Source: Leucocoprinus leucothites | Lineage: Eukaryota > Basidiomycota > Agaricomycetes > Agaricales > Agaricaceae | NCBI GenBank assembly: GCA_013368445.1 | Contig: JAACJO010000015.1 | Span: forward strand, 620,001 to 684,000 | Length of the DNA stretch: 64,000 bases | Direction of reading: 5' to 3' | Shown here: positions 1 to 10,289 of the stretch, one piece after another | Numbering within the stretch: position 1 is the first letter of the stretch | How the letters are laid out: the number at the start of each line of letters is the position of its first letter | Translations under genes and position numbers: made by a program | Notes under the pieces: model-generated | The model's database searches: none | What the model was told of the DNA's origin: nothing | Seen by the model: only the letters and a program-made list of their open reading frames with translations

Positions 1-188
1 TTCAGTATGATATTTGCAGCCGACTGTGGACGACGCTTACCATACGACAGTGGTGGACAATGACGAAGGGAGAGTGCGGAGAACGTCACGGGCGTCACAT
101 CAATAATTTCCTGATTTTCTACTTTATCATCCCATCATTCCGTGTCGATGATGGTTTCTCCAGCAACAATAATCACAAGCTCAGCTTC

Positions 189-2138
189 ATGTCTGCTGAG
201 GCCTCCTCCGCATTCTCTACAGCAGATGAAAGCGCAATCACACGCACGATAGACGTCAGCCCGGATACAACTGCTGACCGGCTATCCGGAGAGGAATTTG
301 ACGAGTTTTATGATATTCAAAGAACGGTGGATGAGATTATTCAGGGCGACTTTAAACGGGTACATTTAAGCTTTGATTTCACAATGGTGTTCTTATCATC
401 ACCTTAACAGATAGCCCTTCAATTTCCTGATGAACTTCTACACGACTCGGTTCCGATATATCGGCGCCTGAAATCTAAAATCGGCCCTGGAAGAGATCTC
501 TACGTCCTAGCAGATACATCATACGGCAGGCACGCAAACTATGTAGATTCATCAACGCTCCCCATTGACATGCTGTAATCTTGCAGCTGCTGTGTGGATG
601 GAGTCGCCGCTCAACATGTTAACGCTGATGCGATGATCCATTACGGCCACGCGTGTATGAGCTTGTGAGTGATCTGATTATTTGAGGAATGCATTGGACT
701 AAGTAAAGACAGGACCTCGCGGCTCCCAGTGATATATGTTTTTGGACATAAAAATCTCGATATTGAGCAATGTGTAACGAAACTGGCGGAAGCGTACCGC
801 TCGCAGAACTCAGATCATCCATCGAGGACCGCACTACTCCGCCATGAAGTTGGTTATACACACCTCGCAGGTATGTTTCCGTAACCTCACCTCCAATCAT
901 CACACTCACAAAATCCCATAGATCTTATCCTTGAAAAACTAAGAACCGCATTCGAACCTCTCAACATAACAATCCAATACACCAAACCCTCTCTCAAATC
1001 CATCCCGACACCATCTACCACACCTCCCTTGACTGAAGTAATACCCAACACAGAATACAATATCATATTGTACATCGGCGGCGAAAGCCTCTCGTTAACT
1101 AACCTCCTCATGACCCACGCCTTCTGCGATGTACGTCTATCCACTTTCATTCCACTTTCATCCTCTAATACCACGATCACTCCCATTCCGTTTAGGTATT
1201 CTCATACAACCCCTCCACGGGAACAAGTAGACTAGAATCCAGCCGCACAAACAAACTCCTCATGCGGCGGTACGCACTTGTCCAAAAAGCCCGTGACGCA
1301 GATGTATTCGGTATCCTTGTCGGCACACTCGGCGTTGGTACGTCCTCATTCACCTCGCTTCCTCTCCCCCAACTTTGCATTATACTAATTATTTGCTGCC
1401 CCACAGCCTCCTACCTCCCCTTAATCTCCCACCTCCGCACCCTCCTCACCTCCCACCACAAAAAATCCTACACCATCTCCGTAGGCAAACTCACCCCATC
1501 CAAACTCGCCAACTTTCTCGAAATAGAATGTTTCATCCTCGTCGCCTGCCCAGAACATAGTATTTTATCGGCTAACGCCGAGAAAGAGTTTTTTAAACCG
1601 ATTGTGACGCCGTTTGAGTTGAGTGTGGCGTTGAGGAGTGGGGGAGTGGAATGGACGGGGAGGTATGAGTTGGATTTTGTTAGGGTTATTGGGGAGGGAG
1701 ATGTGACTGGGGAGGATGTTGGTGCGGAGAGGGAGGAGGGAGGGGAGGAGGGAGAGGAGGAAGATCTGGATCAGCCCCAGTTCTCGCTCATAACAGGAAA
1801 ATACCGCCATGCAAGACGCTACGGTGCCAGCCAGCCTCAGCCTAATCCAATCTCAAATGACACCTCTTCTCTTATCGCTCGCAATCAAGACTCCACTGTT
1901 TCTCGTCTAGAAAATAGTGCTGCAGGTACATCCAAATAGTCCATTTTTAATCCTCCAAGAGTTTCAATTTTCTTTTGTGTTCTTTGTCTTTTCAGCACAC
2001 TTCCTCCAAGAGAGATCATACAAAGGCCTCGAAGCTCGCTTAGGTGAGGATGCTCCTAGTGTATTGGAGCAAGGACGAAGTGGAGTTGCGAGAAGTTATC
2101 AGACTGATTATGGTGCGAGGGATGAGGGGAAGGATTAA
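189..2138 (+). CDS. DPH2: DPH2, 2-(3-amino-3-carboxypropyl)histidine synthase subunit 2
   Basis: Subunit of the Dph1-Dph2 radical-SAM-like enzyme that moves an aminocarboxypropyl group from S-adenosylmethionine to a histidine of elongation factor 2, the first step of diphthamide synthesis in the cytosol. Spliced exons give family motifs in order: FDEFYDIQRTV and IALQFPDELL near the N-terminus, DTSYGSCCVDGVAAQHVNAD with its conserved cysteines, SRLPVIYVFG, RRYALVQKARDADVFGILVG, CPEHSILSANAEKEFFKPI followed by VTPFELSVAL, and a C-terminal ERSYKGLEARLGE. The ATG at 189 opens MSAEASSAF; an upstream ATG at 60 is in the same frame but gives a non-conserved extension. At least seven introns interrupt it, among them 360-410, 530-586, 665-712 and 871-921. 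The 530-586 intron appears to use GC-AG ends. Protein length is about 530 residues, within the family range. Identification is firm; exact exon ends are by eye. Confidence 0.93.
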
Positions 2139-2606
2139 TTGATTGTTGTGTTCTTGTCGAGTATGCAATTTGCAGCACTTGACCTTGGGCATGGTAGTAA
2201 ATCCACTGTCTTTATTTCTATCTCAATTATTAGGTGAAACTATCATTTTGGTCTGGAATTTATTACTACTCGTTATGGCATCGATTCATTATATCCACTC
2301 CACGCATTCTAGAGCGGCCACGTTAAATTCCAACCATAGGCTGACGCGGCGAAGAGATGCTCAACAGACAACTGTGGTACGGTTGGAGATGACATCTCAG
2401 ATTTAACCTGCAAATGTGGGTTCATGTATCACAGGGCTAGAAAAAGTCGCATTTCTAGACACTTCAACTGTTGATCCCCATCATCGTCAGCCATCGCGAT
2501 GTAGATTTTAGTCCGTCAGCCGCCGAGAATCTCGGGTCCGGGTCAGCCTCGTGCAGACTTTTTTTACTTTGATCTGCGCGAATCTTCCGAGCAGCAACGC
2601 GATCCG
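2139..2606. other. Intergenic between DPH2 and the anchor-protein gene
   Basis: Holds the 3' flank of DPH2 and the promoter side of the next gene. Short open frames across it have no start context, splice signals or recognisable motif. Nothing else seen. Confidence 0.6.
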
Positions 2607-2846
2607 ATGGCTTCACCCCCACCAACCCTCTGGACAAACATCAAAACCTGTTTCGCCTACCTTTCCTACGTCGTCCTTGTGCTCTGGATGCTTTTCAAAG
2701 AATGCTTGGGCTATGAAGTAGATTGGTCTCGAAATCCACCGTTGACACCGCCGCAGAGAGAAGAGTTGGAAGGACTCGAGACTCGACGACATTTTCAACG
2801 TGGTGCTACAACTGGGGTGGCTCAGGAGACATTCACCAAGCATTAA
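2607..2846 (+). CDS. Short membrane-anchor protein, paralogue of the 17.1-18.7 kb gene
   Basis: A 79-residue frame starting at an ATG. Residues 8-45 read WTNIKTCFAYLSYVVLVLWM and then LFKECLGYEVDWSRNPP. They match the start of the long protein encoded at 17140-18708 on the opposite strand (pattern W.N.KTC.AY..Y...L.WML.KE.LGY.VDWS..PP). The hydrophobic stretch around residues 16-32 is long enough for one membrane span. After the shared block the two proteins diverge completely and this one stops within 35 residues. It is either a genuine short protein, a first exon of a longer spliced gene, or a truncated duplicate. The function of the family is not known to me. Confidence 0.6.
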   Translation: MASPPPTLWTNIKTCFAYLSYVVLVLWMLFKECLGYEVDWSRNPPLTPPQREELEGLETRRHFQRGATTGVAQETFTKH

Positions 2847-3024
2847 CTTCTATACTCAGGGATATCGGGAGAGGACGCGCCGGACTCGGAGGGACGATAC
2901 AATATGATCATGAATTAAAGTCGAGTGGGTGGCTAACAAGCGTTATGTACACTATACAAGATATTTCCCCGCTATCGTCCAAGCGATAATCGGGGCTCGA
3001 ATGGACATTAAAATTAAAAATAAA

Positions 3025-4691
3025 TCATACTGAACATTCTTGAAGAATTGACATATCAACATCTGTCCCACCCTGATCGAATCGTAAGGACGACAAAGTT
3101 ATGCCTGGGTCCAAACTCGTTTTGTCCCGATTCAGTGAATTACTGGCATTTCCAATGTCGCGAAGTCGGAGCATGACCTTGCAAGAAAGAATACTGAACA
3201 GAGTCGTTCCAATGCTGCAAAATGCAAGAGTACTGGTTAAAGTGATGCACTAATTTACAGTGTACCTGGTAATAAGCGGAAAACAAGCAACTTACAGAGA
3301 CGATGCTGATTTGACTGGCCCAGGAGCTATAAAATAGAATACAACGGCTGTAACGGATATAACTGAGATAAACAAATAAAATGTTAGCGCGGGGATACGC
3401 CGTGACGAGAGAAGAGCTTGGACGCACAAAAATTGCAAAAAAAGTAATAAATTGCGTCGCAAAATACATGATTGAGGAGATGATTTCGGGTACTATTCGG
3501 ACAACGATACATTCGCGATCTTGCATATATGATCATAGTAATCAGAACTAGAAGAAAAAATAGTGGTTAGTGAACTGCAGCGACAGGATGAGATGTGTGC
3601 CTGTACGTACTTGTATCAACAACCATGACAATAAGCCACCCACAAATCGCAAGAGTGGCTCCCTCAAAGTAAACAATACAAGGAGGTATGAGACGCGGGG
3701 CGTCAATTATGGGTTGAATCACTGTGACGGAAGGAGCTTAAGGTTAGGGAGGAGCACGTAGATATGCTTGCTGAGGGATCGTACTGCTCGCAGAAGCCGA
3801 CACAATTCCTTCCACGGTGAAACCAACAACTATCATCGTCTATTCAAGGCCAATGCATTAGGAGAAGGGAGGGACGGAAGGAACAGTGTGCTCGACTCAC
3901 GGTGAACAATCCCACCAGAAATATCGCGACGCCCCGTGATGTTCCCCAGAGTGCGTATGCTCTGAGGAAGAAGCAGGCTAAGTGATGGAAAGAAAATTAA
4001 ACTGGGGAAATAATATCAAGCAGGCAATAAAAAGCGCTCACCTTCTGCCATCACCAGCCCGATCGTCGAGGTCCCTGTTATTAAAAATGAACACAGTTGG
4101 ACATATGATGGTAAGATGTCACCTACACATATTGAACTGGAAAAAAGCCATGCAAAATTTTGACTGCTGAAAGGTCCTGAGCATTCGAAGGGAATGTTCA
4201 TTGAGAAGACTTCTTCGCACCTCATAATCAGGAGAAAACGCTAAGAGAGGCGGGTCTCGTCAGCTACCCACAGCAACCTTGTAAAAGGGATGATGCTCAC
4301 TCATGAACAAGTCAGTGAAGCTCAAGAAGGGAATGTAGCGAACGAGGAGGTATAAAACTTTGAGAGTTGTCCATTTTCCAGTCCAGATAGTAGCAATCTA
4401 TAAAATTTTGTTCAGCTGAATCGACCTTCCTTCAAACTGGGGTCTCTTGCCTCTTGGTTCAAAGTTGCCAAGTAATCATACAGGAAAAGAGTCACGCTGA
4501 AAACTTGAGTTTCCCATAAGTCAATGGGTCCTTGAGGTTGCAATTGCCCTTGACTCACCTCGGAGATACTAGGACAACAGGCTGCGTGAGTATATGGAGT
4601 TGAAAATTTGAATATGAGAAATACATACCTCCAGGATTTGGTACTCGCGAATGAGTATCAGTGTTGCATCGTCCAAGCCTGCGCTGTCCAT
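3025..4691 (-). CDS. DUF6533-type seven-helix membrane protein (copy 1)
   Basis: Multi-exon gene assembled from splice signals. The start ATG at 4691 gives MDSAGLDDATLILIREYQIL. Later exons give VTLFLYDYLATLNQE, IATIWTGKWTTLKVLYLLVR then YIPFLSFTDLFM, TSTIGLVMAEG, FLRAYALWGTSRGVAIFLVG, VIQPIIDAPRLIPPCIVYFE, and a last exon with LFSILSCKVMLRLRDIGNAS ending in a stop at 3025. The DYL..L..E...IW...W...K.L...RY and RAYALWG motifs are those of the DUF6533 family found across mushroom-forming fungi, whose members are predicted multi-pass proteins without an assigned role. About eight introns. A second member lies at 14580-16281 with a matching start pattern (AG[LV]DDA.L..IRE.Q.L). Family assignment is confident; some middle exons are uncertain. 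Confidence 0.75.
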
Positions 4692-5553
4692 GTTCGGCAC
4701 AAGGTTTCACCGGCCGAGCAGCCCAGAAGGTGTGCTGGGGGAAGGATGGTGGTGGGAGCATATTGAGAGCATTCCACGGGTACATATTCTATCGTACGTA
4801 TACGTACTCAGTGCCATGCCAAACAGCAATTGAGTGGAGATTTTTCAATTCTTAGTTTCGTTAACCATTCGCCACAGAAGGGTTCACACCAGGGAAGCAG
4901 GGCAAAGCTGCTGAGGAAGCTAAGCCATGTTTGGAGCCTTGAGGATGGTTGTTGAACGTGTGTTGAATGTGTTCCTTAATCTCCTGGCGATCCTAAGATG
5001 CTCACGGCCCGATGACATGAAGCGTTTAAGGGAGGTTGGCCCAGTATTGACTTGCTGACGCCCAGTAGGAGTAGCAGGATCCTAGTAAAAGGTGGTATAT
5101 AAAATTACCGAAATTTGGCTCGGTATTGCGGGACAGCATTTCAGCTTCTGGCCTAGGTCGACCTGATTTGTACTCGGCCTTCAAGTTGTCTGGCGCCTGT
5201 ATGACGCCCCGCTATCCCTGCCCTCGGACCTTTGTTTATATCCGAATTTGAATCCAGCCACCGCCCGTGGCGGACGCCAAATGTCCGGAACTGTACGGGG
5301 GAGCTCAGGGATTTGGAGCCAAATTGAGCTCAGGAACCTTGGTACCGGAGGGTCCTCAAGTTCATAGCAACAACAAACACAATGATGGCAGGTATTTGTC
5401 ATCGACCTGGATTGTGCAAGACGCACATCAACAAAAGATACGGTCGGGTTATATGCAAAAACTGGGTGGTACTTCATTCTTCTTAACCTATAGTTGCAAG
5501 CCCACTTCGTTGAATATACATTGGTTGTGGGTAACAGCGGGCAGGAAGTTAAT
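4692..5553. other. Intergenic, no gene seen
   Basis: About 860 bp between the DUF6533 gene start and the Maf gene end. Open frames on both strands near 5180-5560 are non-ATG or lack splice and motif support. Contains the promoter side of the DUF6533 gene. Confidence 0.55.
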
Positions 5554-6615
5554 TTAGATATCCAAGAAGTCGGAATCTTCCTCTACGAGCATATCGAGTA
5601 ACTTGAAGAACGAAGTGGCCGGAAATCCAACAACGTTATTGTAATCTCCCTCAATTTTGCGGATTAAAATACCTCCCAGACCCTGTGGCTGTCAGTCAAT
5701 ACTCGCATAGATAGGATGACTAATACCTGAATGGCGAACCCTCCAGCTCGATCGACGCCTTCCCCACTGTTGACGTACGCACTGACCAGATGCTTTGGAT
5801 TGTCCGCAAAGTAAACCAGGGATCGTTCATCAATCGATCTATGGGGTGCCGTCAGAGTGGAGGCTCGAGGACCACGACTTTGGTACCTACTTAATATCGT
5901 AACCAGGGGACGAGATGACAGGATAGACTAAAAAGGAATTTAGCAGTTCAAATGTCAAGCGATAATATTTGCCCTACGACTAACCAATAGACACTCCAGT
6001 GACCACCTCACAAACGCCGCCATTCAAATCCATGAGCATCCTCAGATTATCGGATTTGTCGAGGGGTTTTTCTAACAGCTCTTGGTTAATTTGCGGGAGA
6101 TCAGCATAGGATATTTGAGAGGCGAGTGGCAAGGCATGTGTGAGCACAACAGTGTCGGCTGTTCAGATATGAGCTACGGCCCAGAATCGGACATGACGTC
6201 AAACGTACCTGCAATAACAAGATCGGGTGCATTATCAGGGTCTTCTTGCTAAATACTGGTGAGCCAATGATAAGGACGTATTGCACCTTTGACATACTAC
6301 CAGACGTTCATAGACTTCAACAGCCTTATGCGTGGCAGTCGCCACTGGATATTCATGAATATCCTCAAAAGAACTTGCTGGAAGATCCTCTCTAAAAGTT
6401 GATGGTACAATATCTGGCGCAAGACCCTAAATCCTCTTCGCACAATCGTAGATAGGAGTTGAATTGTAGATCAGGATGAAAATTAAGATGATACAGACGA
6501 AAGTTTTAAGAATTTCTTGTCTCCTGGGGCTATTTGAGGCCAATACTATTCGTTTGTCCTTGAGTTTCTTGATGGCTGGTATTTGTAAGGCATGCGGGAG
6601 GATGTGCCTTGACAT
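5554..6615 (-). CDS. Maf/HAM1-like nucleotide pyrophosphatase
   Basis: Maf-family enzymes hydrolyse non-canonical or modified nucleoside triphosphates to monophosphates and are thought to clean the nucleotide pool. The first exon ends with KDKRIVLASNSPRRQEILKT, the hallmark LAS.SPRR.E.L substrate-binding loop. Following exons give LAPDIVPSTF, EYPVATATHKAVEVYE, ADTVV for the catalytic acidic position, LDKSDNLRMLMDLNGGVCEV then VTGVSI, and a tail GDYNNVVGFPATSFFKLLDM. This matches the family order (STF, K-A, ADTVV, K..D...ML..L.G....V.TG, GDY.NVVGLP). Start chosen at the ATG at 6615 (MSRHILPHAL); an in-frame ATG at 6657 would add 14 residues. At least five short introns. It is divergent from HUS1 with only about 180 bp between starts, so they may share a promoter. 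Confidence 0.88.
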
Positions 6616-6799
6616 GATAGAATCGAGATAGAATGCTGAATCAGGGCGTGGGAACAACCTCTTGCATTACCGTCGCGTGACGAATGCATCACGAATGCGT
6701 GACAGGCGCGTTTACACCTCTCGCGGTGCAGCAGCCACCTCCTCAACCAGTGCAGGAGTAAAATCCTAGTGCTTTTGCCCATTACACAGAAGCTCCAGC

Positions 6800-7943
6800 A
6801 TGCGATTTAGAGCTACGGTTGAGTCTGTCTCTGTATTTTATAGTCAGCCGTGAATTCTTGTATGTTTAGAACCTCGCTGACTTTTTCCAGAAATCACTCA
6901 GTCAGTAGAGAAACTCCAGAAGCGGTTCATCCTCAAATTTACTCCTGAACATCTCCATATTATATGCAATCATGAAGCTAATGAAGGTGGCACGCAAGTT
7001 TGGTCGTAAGCTGTTTGTCCAGTTGACCAAAGATTAATCGCTTAATGCAAACTGTAGGTTGATCAAAGTGGAGTCCATCTTCACAGACTACCGAATTCAG
7101 TCCAACTCCGACAATGAAATAACAATGGCCCTCTCGTCAGAGGCCCTTCTTGCTGCTTTGCGGTCACCTACTGCATCCTCAGTGTCCTCATCTTCCTATC
7201 AAGCTGAAGACATAGTCATGAAGCTCGCCAAGAAGAACGACCGTGCTGTCCTCAGGTTCGACATAATCGCAACTACGGCCGTCGGAAGACGTGCTAAGGT
7301 TTCTCATGATGTCGTTGTCGATGTCCTGAAACCTCACGAAGTCGCGAAACTTTCAGAACCACTGTGCCCCGATCCCAATGTGAGTTGTTCTCTCATCTAC
7401 CGAATAAAATGTACCCACGCGTGCGTAGACGCATATCCTTCTTCCTCCGTTGCACAAGATACGGACCATTGTGGAGAAGCTCCGTCCGATGTCAGATATC
7501 CTCGCATTTCGGGCTAACAACAATGGGACACTCCAGTTAGCAATCCGTACCGAGACCGCAAATGTCCAGACGGAATGGAAGAATCTAACAAACCCCAAAC
7601 GTATGTTTCCTTTCCTATCTGTTGCTTATCATTTGTCCCCTAAATACGACCTCAGTCAATGACGACGAGCCCCCGCCCGAAGAGGAGATTGACATGGATA
7701 AGATCTTCACCGTCCATGTATCCATCCGCAGCTTTCTCAAGTTCCTCAACTGTCATGTCATTTCCAAAACGACGATTGCATGTACACTTATTTTCCCCTC
7801 CTCCAGTCTATGTATGATGGCTAAATGCTCACACAGGTATCTGCGAAAATCACTGTCTAATGCTTTACGTGTATATTGGTGGCCATGCAGATGTCGGTGG
7901 AGTTTTGACGTTTTATATCCCAGCAATCATCGATGGCGATTGA
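6800..7943 (+). CDS. HUS1: HUS1-like checkpoint clamp subunit
   Basis: Subunit of the Rad9-Hus1-Rad1 ring that is loaded at damaged DNA and activates the checkpoint kinase. The ATG at 6800 gives MRFRATVE, matching the M[KR]FRA start of Hus1. Later exons give QSVEKLQKRFILKFTPEHLH, NHEANEGGTQVWS, a long exon with VESIFTDYRIQSNSDNEITM and ALSSEALLAALRS, then LHKIRTIVEKLRPMSDILAF, IDMDKIFTVHVSIRSFLKFL, and a final exon ENHCLMLYVYIGGHADVGGV then LTFYIPAIIDGD before the stop. The closing TFYIPA matches the conserved Q-Y-F-I-P-A tail. About 290 residues and six introns, with the usual size for a PCNA-like fold of two halves. Divergent from the Maf gene. Confidence 0.87.
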
Positions 7944-7974
7944 GTCACCAAGGTTTTCAATTTTCTTGGTTGAC

Positions 7975-8330
7975 CCAGCCACAGAATAGAGCGCAATAGT
8001 CACTGCTCTGGTTGACTGGGGCTGATCTGACACCTGCTTTGGTCTGAGTCTAGATAGCCAGGAAGTCCTGGAACGATATTTTATTGCGCACCTTCCAAGG
8101 CAAATCAGTTTCTTGTGATCTCAGCTGTATAGCTACTGAGAGGGACACTCCGAAGTTGGGCCATCCTCTCGTGGGGTTGATCTTACATGAACATTGATAA
8201 TATATGGTGCTTATATAATGCTTCTTCGGCTGTTCATTGAACTTGAACTGTGTACTTACTGAATGAAATAGTCGATTTTGCCCACCAGACTGCGGAAACT
8301 CGCTAGCTGTTCACTGCTTAGAGGGATAGC
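7975..8330 (+). repeat. Diverged direct repeat, copy 1, with unoccupied transposon site
   Basis: Matches 12950-13302 plus 14114-14190. Shared stretches include GAGCGCAATAGTCACTG near the start, GAGAGGGACAC, GTTCATTGAAC, and after the insertion point AAA-AG--ATTTT--C--CCAGAC-GCG-AAAC-CGC. This copy lacks the 811 bp element present in the other, so it shows the pre-insertion arrangement. No gene is evident inside it. Confidence 0.6.
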
Positions 8331-10222
8331 AATGATTAAATTTTTGATCTGTGTGGGAGCTGCTACCGGCAGAAAAGCTTTCACTGGGGTTGATGACGAG
8401 AAAACTGATGCCCTTTGGGAGGTTGTATGTATTGTTATCGCTCACCAAAGACCTGCTACAGGCATGCAAATCTTCTTAAGGCTGTCTCATGATTTTTGTC
8501 GGGTCTAACGACTAGCTGTCTACAAGCGTGTTCTGGCCCCTGGTACTCGGAAACACCCATGGACACGACGCCATTCCGGTCGAAGCAGCGCTCGAGTACT
8601 TCAAGGAACGTGGCTTTCCCGATTACTCCATGATTTACAGCAAAACCAAGGCAGCCGTCTCTCCCTACCTCTACCTTGGCACTCGCAAGGAGGTTGACGC
8701 AAACTATATCATGTTGGGTGAATCGGTGAATATGGTGCTCGATGGCACTAGCAAGGAAGTGGCCGCTAGCATGATAATGGTGATTGATAGTGAGTTAGAT
8801 GGCTTCGCCCTTCACATCCTCCCTAGCTAATGGCTGCAAGGGTTCTACTGGATTGAACTTGGTCATTCAACAGCAGCATCCAGAATGTGCATTCCGTCTG
8901 GCATCATTAACTTTCTCTGCGGCCGCTAGATTTGGCTTCGCTTCAGATGAGATTGATATTTATTCGGCGTTCTCTACTTTTAGATGGTTGTTCTCCGAGG
9001 TGTCATATGGCTCGACTGAAAAACTGCAGTGTTTTTGGTTCATCTCTCCCATGCAGGAGGTACGTTTAGAGTATATCTGGTGCAGTTTGAACTCACATCT
9101 TTTGCTAGTTGATGAATTACGTTCCCGGAATGATATGTATTATTGGTCTGTCCTGATCATATAACAATTTGATCACGAATAATGCACGATAACCTTTTTC
9201 ATCCCTTTATGCCCCGCATTTTCCCCACAGGCTGAGAATTCATGCAAATTCGGTGAGGATCGTTCTCATTCAACTAGACTTCTTTCCCCACACTCCATCA
9301 GGTATCAATAACTTACATGCAGATATCTGGTAATGGGCTTTGCGGTGTACATTCTTACCAGTTCCGCGGATGCGGCTCGAACGATGGAGATTGTCAAGAA
9401 GGTATTCTTCAAACGCGGCATCCACATCACCCCCTTGACGAACTCTAAGCCTTCTTGAAACTTGAAGGAGGACGAATCACGTTATTTCGAGCGCGACTGG
9501 TTTTTTCCTGGGAAAGATGAGGCCATTCTGAAGGTACCGCTGGCTATATCGTCTCCTCCAATGAGATACTTTACAGATCCTATGATCCCGTTTTGTGATG
9601 CATCACCAGAAAGGAAAGTTGGATGTGGGATCGATCAATAAACCGATCCTTAATATAGTTGATGAACAAGTATGATCATTGTATGCGCACCTTTTCATCA
9701 TGATTTCGTTCGACAACCAGGCTCTCCGCAAAATCGGGGACTCACCATTTGTGTTTGTGGTTGAACCTTTCAGTTTAAAGACTGGCATAAGTTGACTGAC
9801 TTGACTCCTTGTCTTTCAGGTTCTGGTGGCTATTCATTACAGCTCGGTTCTAGATTTTGAACCTGGCTTTCTGAACGTCAGCTCACTCCGAAGCGTAGCT
9901 ATATGGGAACTATGTCTCTATCAGAATCTTGATGCTCAGTGTAGGTATATTCCTTTCTCAACAGCTCCGTCAATTACTCACTGATCAGGCACGGTCTACA
10001 GCGATTAATTTGGAATAAAATTCCTTTCAATGTGATATTACGTCCAGTCACTACCTTCCCTCTCAAGATGCGAAGATTCTCTCCAAATGATCCTGGTATT
10101 AGTTCGAAGATGAAGAAATTTATCATCACTGGTCTTCCATTCGTCTTGTTTCAGGATGTGCTTGACGAATCTCGTCCGCTCACAAGAGAATCTTTCCCCA
10201 AGGATAAATTGTTTATCTTGTG
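8331..10222 (+). pseudogene. Unrecognised multi-exon gene, probably decayed
   Basis: Several open stretches have protein-like codon use, but I could not join them into one reading frame. They are: MIKFLICVGAATGRKAFTGV then DDEKTDALWE (8331-8420); HGHDAIPVEAALEYFKERGF and downstream to GESVNMVLDGTSKEVAASMI (8560-8795); FYWIELGHSTAASRMCIPSG joined across a good GTGAGT intron; LMNYVPGMICIIG; MGFAVYILTSSADAARTMEI (a likely membrane helix); DESRYFERDWFFPGKDEAIL; and a last exon with MKKFIITGLPFVLFQDVLDE ending at 10222. Splice phases clash in at least three places, which points to frameshifts or to exons I have mis-drawn. I do not recognise the family. It lies upstream of homogentisate dioxygenase, but nothing ties it to that pathway. 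Confidence 0.4.
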
Positions 10223-10241
10223 ATCAAAGGCAAGAGCAGGG

Positions 10242-10249
10242 TATAAAAG
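10242..10249 (+). promoter_or_regulatory. TATA box of homogentisate dioxygenase gene
   Basis: TATAAAAG lies 41-48 bp upstream of the start codon at 10290, leaving room for a short leader. Position and sequence fit a core promoter; no start-site data are available. Confidence 0.5.
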
Positions 10250-10289
10250 CAACTTGAATAGCCAGAGCATTCAATACAATAACTTCAAC

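Noticed and set aside
5181..5557. Overlapping open frames on both strands upstream of Maf
   Set aside because: Non-ATG or weak starts, no motif, no splice partners, and low-complexity composition; treated as intergenic.
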